6,065 bases of DNA, taken from Acidobacteriota bacterium (GTDB lineage: Bacteria > Acidobacteriota > Terriglobia > UBA7540). A program made the translations under genes and the position numbers. A model generated the notes under the pieces. That model searched no databases. It was not told where the DNA came from and saw only the letters and a list, made by a program, of their open reading frames with translations. Where the stretch lies: NCBI GenBank assembly GCA_021827255.1, contig JAKAWO010000194.1, positions 1 to 6,065 on the forward strand, written 5' to 3'. Of this stretch, positions 5,226 through 6,065 are shown one piece after another. Within the stretch, counting starts at the first letter, position 1. Each line of letters opens with the position of its first letter.

Positions 5226-6065
5226 TCAGATGTTCCCTCGCTTCAATTCGCCCACCAGATAATCGCAAGAGCGGACGGCCAGCGCCATGATGGTCAAGGT
5301 GGGATTCTGGCATCCCAGCGAAACGAAGCAGGAACCATCCATGACAAAGAGGTTGCGGATGTCATGGGTTTGTTGAAACGGGTTGAGCACCGATGCCCGG
5401 GGGGCATTGCCCATCCTTGCGATTCCGACTTCGTGCATCGCCCAGCGGGGCGCCGAGGGATGTAGGAAAGGGCGCACCCGCTTGGCGCCAGCCGCCTCCA
5501 GCATCTCAGCGCCGGATGCGGCCATATCCTTGGCCATGGCACGCTCGTTCGGGCCGTCCGACATGTGGATCTTGAGGACCGGAATGCCCCAGGCGTCCAT
5601 CACGTTTCGGTCAATTTCAACGAAATTGTCCCAGCGGGGCAGCATCTCGCCAAAGCCGACGAGAGAAGCGCTTGCCCGCGGCTCAACCAGGGCCTTGCGA
5701 AAATCCACTCCAAAGCCCGGGGCGCGCCAGTTGAGTTGAGCATTGGCGCCCCCTTGATATCCATATCCGCGCAGAAACGCTTGAGTTCGAGATTTTCGGG
5801 TGTTGCGAAAGCGGGGTATGTAAATGCCACAAGGCCGGTTGGGTCCGTTGACGGTCGGTCTTTCGCCGAGAGCCGGCAATTCGCCTGACGCGCCGGCGTT
5901 CCGGATGTGCGCGGTTAGATAGTGGCCCAGCACGCCGCTTGAATTCGCTATGCCATTCGGATATTGCCGGTTGGAAGAATTAAGAAGGATGCGCACCGAC
6001 TCGTAGGATTGCGCGCAGAGAATCACTAGACGGGCGTAAATCTCCTTAGCCTGTTGCGTTTCGCG
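5226..6065 (-). CDS. GMC-family FAD oxidoreductase, C-terminal part (partial)
   Basis: The reading frame is open to the right edge and ends with TGA at 5228-5226, giving the last 279 residues of a larger protein. The glucose-methanol-choline family uses FAD to oxidise alcohol or sugar hydroxyls. The first visible stretch, LVILCAQSYESVRILLNSS (13-31), is the family's typical late FAD-domain segment. The C-terminal substrate and FAD region includes HEVGIARMG (211-219) and LFVMDGSCFVSLGCQNPTL (239-257), continuing TIMALAVRSCDYL. His211 and Asn254 are the expected catalytic pair. The style resembles gluconate 2-dehydrogenase-like GMC enzymes common in Acidobacteriota, but the substrate cannot be read from this fragment. 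The N-terminal dinucleotide-binding GxGxxG and any export signal lie outside the window. The next gene on the strand, glmU, is 180 bp downstream with its own candidate promoter, so no operon link is implied. Confidence 0.88.
   Translation of the reverse strand, partial: RETQQAKEIYARLVILCAQSYESVRILLNSSNRQYPNGIANSSGVLGHYLTAHIRNAGASGELPALGERPTVNGPNRPCGIYIPRFRNTRKSRTQAFLRGYGYQGGANAQLNWRAPGFGVDFRKALVEPRASASLVGFGEMLPRWDNFVEIDRNVMDAWGIPVLKIHMSDGPNERAMAKDMAASGAEMLEAAGAKRVRPFLHPSAPRWAMHEVGIARMGNAPRASVLNPFQQTHDIRNLFVMDGSCFVSLGCQNPTLTIMALAVRSCDYLVGELKRGNI

Overview
This GC-rich, tightly packed bacterial window looks chromosomal. The best lineage guess is Acidobacteriota. That rests on family resemblance recalled from memory: the N-terminus of the edge gene (MTPERWRQIERLYHAALEL...) is typical of the many acidobacterial Ser/Thr kinases, the membrane/coiled-coil protein resembles a family I associate with that phylum, and the STAS domain resembles its anti-sigma-factor antagonists. 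No search was run. I see no tRNA, rRNA, CRISPR array, insertion sequence or phage gene.

Layout: (1) 177-1, minus strand: first 59 codons of a probable Ser/Thr protein kinase, cut by the window edge. (2) 1028-360, minus: pcm, protein-L-isoaspartate O-methyltransferase. (3) 1094-2107, plus: thiF, a ThiF/MoeB-type adenylyltransferase, divergent from pcm across 65 bp holding one nearly symmetric TATAATA element. (4) 3060-2182, minus: a membrane-anchored coiled-coil protein, interrupted by an in-frame TAA at codon 25. It converges on thiF. (5) 5045-3282, minus: glmU, encoding complete bifunctional GlmU fused at its C-terminus to a STAS domain. (6) 6065-5226, minus: C-terminal 279 residues of a GMC-family FAD oxidoreductase, entering from outside the window.

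The genes do not form one obvious pathway. GlmU makes UDP-GlcNAc for peptidoglycan and outer-membrane glycans, Pcm repairs damaged proteins, ThiF activates a sulfur-carrier protein for thiamine thiazole synthesis, and the GMC enzyme oxidises an unknown alcohol or sugar. Each gene has its own spacer of 65-220 bp, so most are probably separate transcription units.

The two most notable points are the GlmU-STAS fusion, which would join cell-wall precursor synthesis to a regulatory module of the kind controlled by Ser phosphorylation, and the premature stop in the otherwise intact coiled-coil gene. I found no convincing new multi-gene system.
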